Part shown: piece after piece, positions 44,671 to 46,438 of the stretch
Layout: each line of letters starts with the position of its first letter
How positions within the stretch are numbered: position 1 is the stretch's first letter
From: Pseudomonas sp. S37
Lineage (GTDB): Bacteria > Pseudomonadota > Gammaproteobacteria > Pseudomonadales > Pseudomonadaceae
NCBI RefSeq assembly: GCF_016658545.1
Contig: NZ_JACVZC010000038.1
Coordinates: 1-46,438, forward strand
Direction: 5' to 3'
DNA length: 46,438 bases
Translations under genes and position numbers: made by a program
Notes under the pieces: generated by a model
The model's database searches: none
The model's input: only the letters and a program-made list of their open reading frames with translations
What the model was told of the DNA's origin: nothing

Positions 44671-44729
44671 TAAAAAAGGCCAGCGAGACGTCGCTCTCGC
44701 GCCCCGCTGGCAGAGGTAAAGCCTTTACC
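44671..44729 (-). terminator. Hairpin in the gabD-gabT gap
   Basis: GCCAGCG (44679-44685)/CGCTGGC (44705-44711) outer stem with an inner GCGAGA/TCTCGC hairpin. On the minus strand, six T follow at 44672-44677, so it looks like an intrinsic terminator after gabD. The nearby GGTAAAG-C-CTTTACC palindrome (44715-44729) lies between the gabD stop and this hairpin. It would reduce read-through into gabT. Confidence 0.6.
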
Positions 44730-44735
44730 CGGCTA

Positions 44736-46178
44736 TCAGACGCTGATGCACAGGTATTTGATTTCGAGGTAGTCCTCGATACCGTACTTGGAACCTTCGC
44801 GGCCCAGGCCCGAGGCCTTGATGCCACCGAACGGCGCCACTTCGTTGGAGATCAGGCCGGTGTTGATACCCACCATGCCGTATTCCAGGGCTTCGGCAAC
44901 ACGGAACACACGGCTCATGTCGCGGGCGTAGAAGTACGAGGCCAGGCCGAACTCGGTGTCGTTGGACATGGCGATGACTTCGGCTTCGTCTTTGAAGCGG
45001 AACAGCGGTGCCAGTGGGCCGAAGGTCTCTTCCTTGGCCACGGCAGCAGTCTTCGGTACGTCGACCAGGATGGTCGGCTCGAAGAAGTTGCCTTCGATGA
45101 TCTTGCCACCGGCCAGCACTTTGGCGCCTTTGGAAACGGCGTCTTCAATGTGTTCCTGGACCTTGGCGACAGCCTTGCCGTCGATCAGCGGGCCAGTGGT
45201 GGTGCCGTCTTCCAGGCCGTTACCGATCTTCAGTTTGGCAACTGCAGCAGCCAGCTTCTCGGCGAACGCGTCGTAAACGCCGTCCTGCACGTAGATACGG
45301 TTGGCGCAGACGCAGGTCTGGCCGTTGTTACGGTACTTGGAGATGATCGCGCCTTCGACCGCCTTGTCCAGGTCGGCGTCGTCGAACACGATGAACGGGG
45401 CGTTGCCACCCAGCTCCAGGGAAACCTTCTTGATGTCCTTGGCGCATTCTTCCATCAGCTGGCGGCCGATTTCGGTCGAGCCGGTGAAGGACAGCTTGCG
45501 TACCAGGGAGTTGCCGGTCAGTTCGCCGCCAACTTCGCCAGCGCTGCCGGTCACCACGCTCAGCACGCCAGCCGGGATACCGGCACGGTGGGCCAGCTCG
45601 ACCAGGGCCAGGGCGGAGTATGGGGTTTGCGAAGCAGGCTTGAGCACCATGGTGCAGCCAGCGGCCAGGGCCGGGCCGGCTTTACGGGTGATCATCGCGG
45701 CCGGGAAGTTCCACGGGGTGATGGCCGCGGTAACGCCGATTGGCTGCTTGATGACGATCAGGCGCTTGTCTGGCTGGTGGCCAGGGATGGTGTCACCGTA
45801 GACGCGCTTGGCTTCTTCGGCGAACCACTCGATGAACGAGGCAGCGTAGGCGATTTCGCCCTTGGCTTCGGCCAGTGGCTTGCCTTGCTCGGTGGTCATC
45901 AGGCGAGCCAGGTCGTCCTGGTTCTCGATCATCAGTTCGAACCAGCGACGCAGCTTGGTCGAACGCTCTTTGGCGGTCAGGGCACGCCAGGCCGGCAGGG
46001 CCTTGTCGGCGGCTTCGATGGCGCGGCGGGTTTCCGCGGTGCCCATCTTCGGCACGGTACCGATGACTTCACCGGTGGCCGGGTTGGTCACCTTGATGGT
46101 CTGGCCGTTGTCCGCATCCAGCCACTCACCATTGATATAGGCTTGCTGGCGGAACAACTGAGCGTCTTTGAGCTGCAT
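44736..46178 (-). CDS. gabD: Succinate-semialdehyde dehydrogenase (NADP+)
   Basis: Encodes 480 aa. Oxidises succinate semialdehyde (also glutarate semialdehyde) to succinate using NADP+. Catalytic C289 in NNGQTCVCANR, next to C291; general-base E255 in LELGGNAPF; NADP-binding PWNFPAAM near 156. The upstream in-frame ATG at 46217 would add 13 residues, but ATG 46178 (MQLKDAQLF) matches the family, with GGAAG upstream. First gene of gabDT. Confidence 0.95.
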   Translation of the reverse strand: MQLKDAQLFRQQAYINGEWLDADNGQTIKVTNPATGEVIGTVPKMGTAETRRAIEAADKALPAWRALTAKERSTKLRRWFELMIENQDDLARLMTTEQGKPLAEAKGEIAYAASFIEWFAEEAKRVYGDTIPGHQPDKRLIVIKQPIGVTAAITPWNFPAAMITRKAGPALAAGCTMVLKPASQTPYSALALVELAHRAGIPAGVLSVVTGSAGEVGGELTGNSLVRKLSFTGSTEIGRQLMEECAKDIKKVSLELGGNAPFIVFDDADLDKAVEGAIISKYRNNGQTCVCANRIYVQDGVYDAFAEKLAAAVAKLKIGNGLEDGTTTGPLIDGKAVAKVQEHIEDAVSKGAKVLAGGKIIEGNFFEPTILVDVPKTAAVAKEETFGPLAPLFRFKDEAEVIAMSNDTEFGLASYFYARDMSRVFRVAEALEYGMVGINTGLISNEVAPFGGIKASGLGREGSKYGIEDYLEIKYLCISV

Positions 46179-46231
46179 GTCGGCTTCCCGAATTGTTGAT
46201 TGTTGAAAAGCGCCCAAGGCAGGGCATCGAG

Positions 46232-46249
46232 CGTTTGAAATCTCAAACG
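46232..46249 (-). promoter_or_regulatory. Inverted repeat upstream of gabD
   Basis: CGTTTGA-AATC-TCAAACG, a perfect 7-bp inverted repeat, 54-71 nt upstream of the gabD start. A likely operator; regulator unknown. A second pair, GTTC-GAAAAAAA-GAAC, lies near 46287-46302. Confidence 0.5.
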
Positions 46250-46353
46250 AATGCTAAGCGGCTGCTGGGGTGTTGGACAATAGCCTGTTCGAAAAAAAGA
46301 ACGAATGGTTGAACAGCCGGGCGGAAAATTCACAATTTTGTGCTGTGGCAACT

Positions 46354-46396
46354 GGCCTCTTCGCGGCGGTTCGACGCCTCGATAAACCCGCTCCTA
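46354..46396. repeat. REP (type B) interrupted by a 16-nt insert
   Basis: The half-REP CCTCTTCGCGG...TAAACCCGCTCCTA is split by CGGTTCGACGCCTCGA, which replaces the G expected before TAAACC. No partner arm is visible before the end of the window. The remaining sequence to 46438 shows no gene. Confidence 0.6.
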
Positions 46397-46438
46397 TGTA
46401 TGGACTCGCCCACACTGTCTAATTGCTTTTGAACATAA

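Overview
The window is typical chromosomal DNA of a fluorescent pseudomonad, most likely the Pseudomonas putida group. The basis is high GC content with strong GC3 bias, a gene order I recognise from memory as that of P. putida KT2440 around pckA-ompR-gshA-ssu-tau-gabTD (here in the opposite orientation), and a dense set of P. putida-type REP palindromes in the intergenic gaps. No database search was possible, so gene names rest on recognising sequences and motifs.

Layout. (1) 0.1-13.1 kb is housekeeping and stress: pckA (gluconeogenesis), hslO and hslR (heat-shock chaperone and 50S-recycling factor), a PAP2 membrane phosphatase, rimB-rimK (ribosomal protein S6 modification), the envZ/ompR (amgS/amgR) two-component pair, divergent tex, a hotdog thioesterase, gshA and a TetR regulator. 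(2) 13.2-37.2 kb is a 24-kb sulfur-scavenging block: ssuEADCBF (alkanesulfonates), lsfA (1-Cys peroxiredoxin), an OprD/OprE-type porin, tauABCD (taurine), a BCCT transporter, an EpsC-type serine O-acetyltransferase, tcyJLN (cystine uptake), then a 22-codon leader ORF, two SfnB-like flavin oxidoreductases, an NtaA/DmoA-type FMN monooxygenase and metQNI-type ABC genes. (3) 37.3-43.2 kb is signalling and membrane: a membrane PAS-GGDEF-EAL protein, a fatty-acid desaturase, a PAS-GGDEF cyclase and a pseudo-receiver/HDOD protein. (4) 43.2-46.4 kb is gabD-gabT (GABA catabolism).

How the genes fit together. Sulfonates, taurine, cystine and probably other organosulfur compounds are imported by four ABC systems. 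The carbon-sulfur bond is cleaved by FMNH2-dependent (SsuD with SsuE, the LLM enzyme, perhaps the SfnB pair) or 2-oxoglutarate-dependent (TauD) oxygenases. EpsC supplies O-acetylserine, both the carbon skeleton for cysteine and the precursor of the CysB inducer. The first genes of several of these units share AT-rich upstream boxes at similar distances, suggesting a common sulfate-starvation regulator.

The least described part is 30.6-37.2 kb: leader peptide, SfnB, SfnB2, LLM monooxygenase and a MetQNI-like importer whose binding protein lacks a lipobox. I read it as one uptake-and-desulfurisation system for an unidentified thioether, sulfoxide or S-substituted amino acid. Other points of interest are shared promoter motifs, perfect palindromes in the porin/tauA gap, a BetI-like operator before the BCCT gene, a receiver domain lacking its phospho-Asp, chimeric, duplicated and interrupted REP units, and a 34-nt poly-C tract at the left edge. 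No rRNA, tRNA, CRISPR array, prophage, insertion sequence or transposase was seen.
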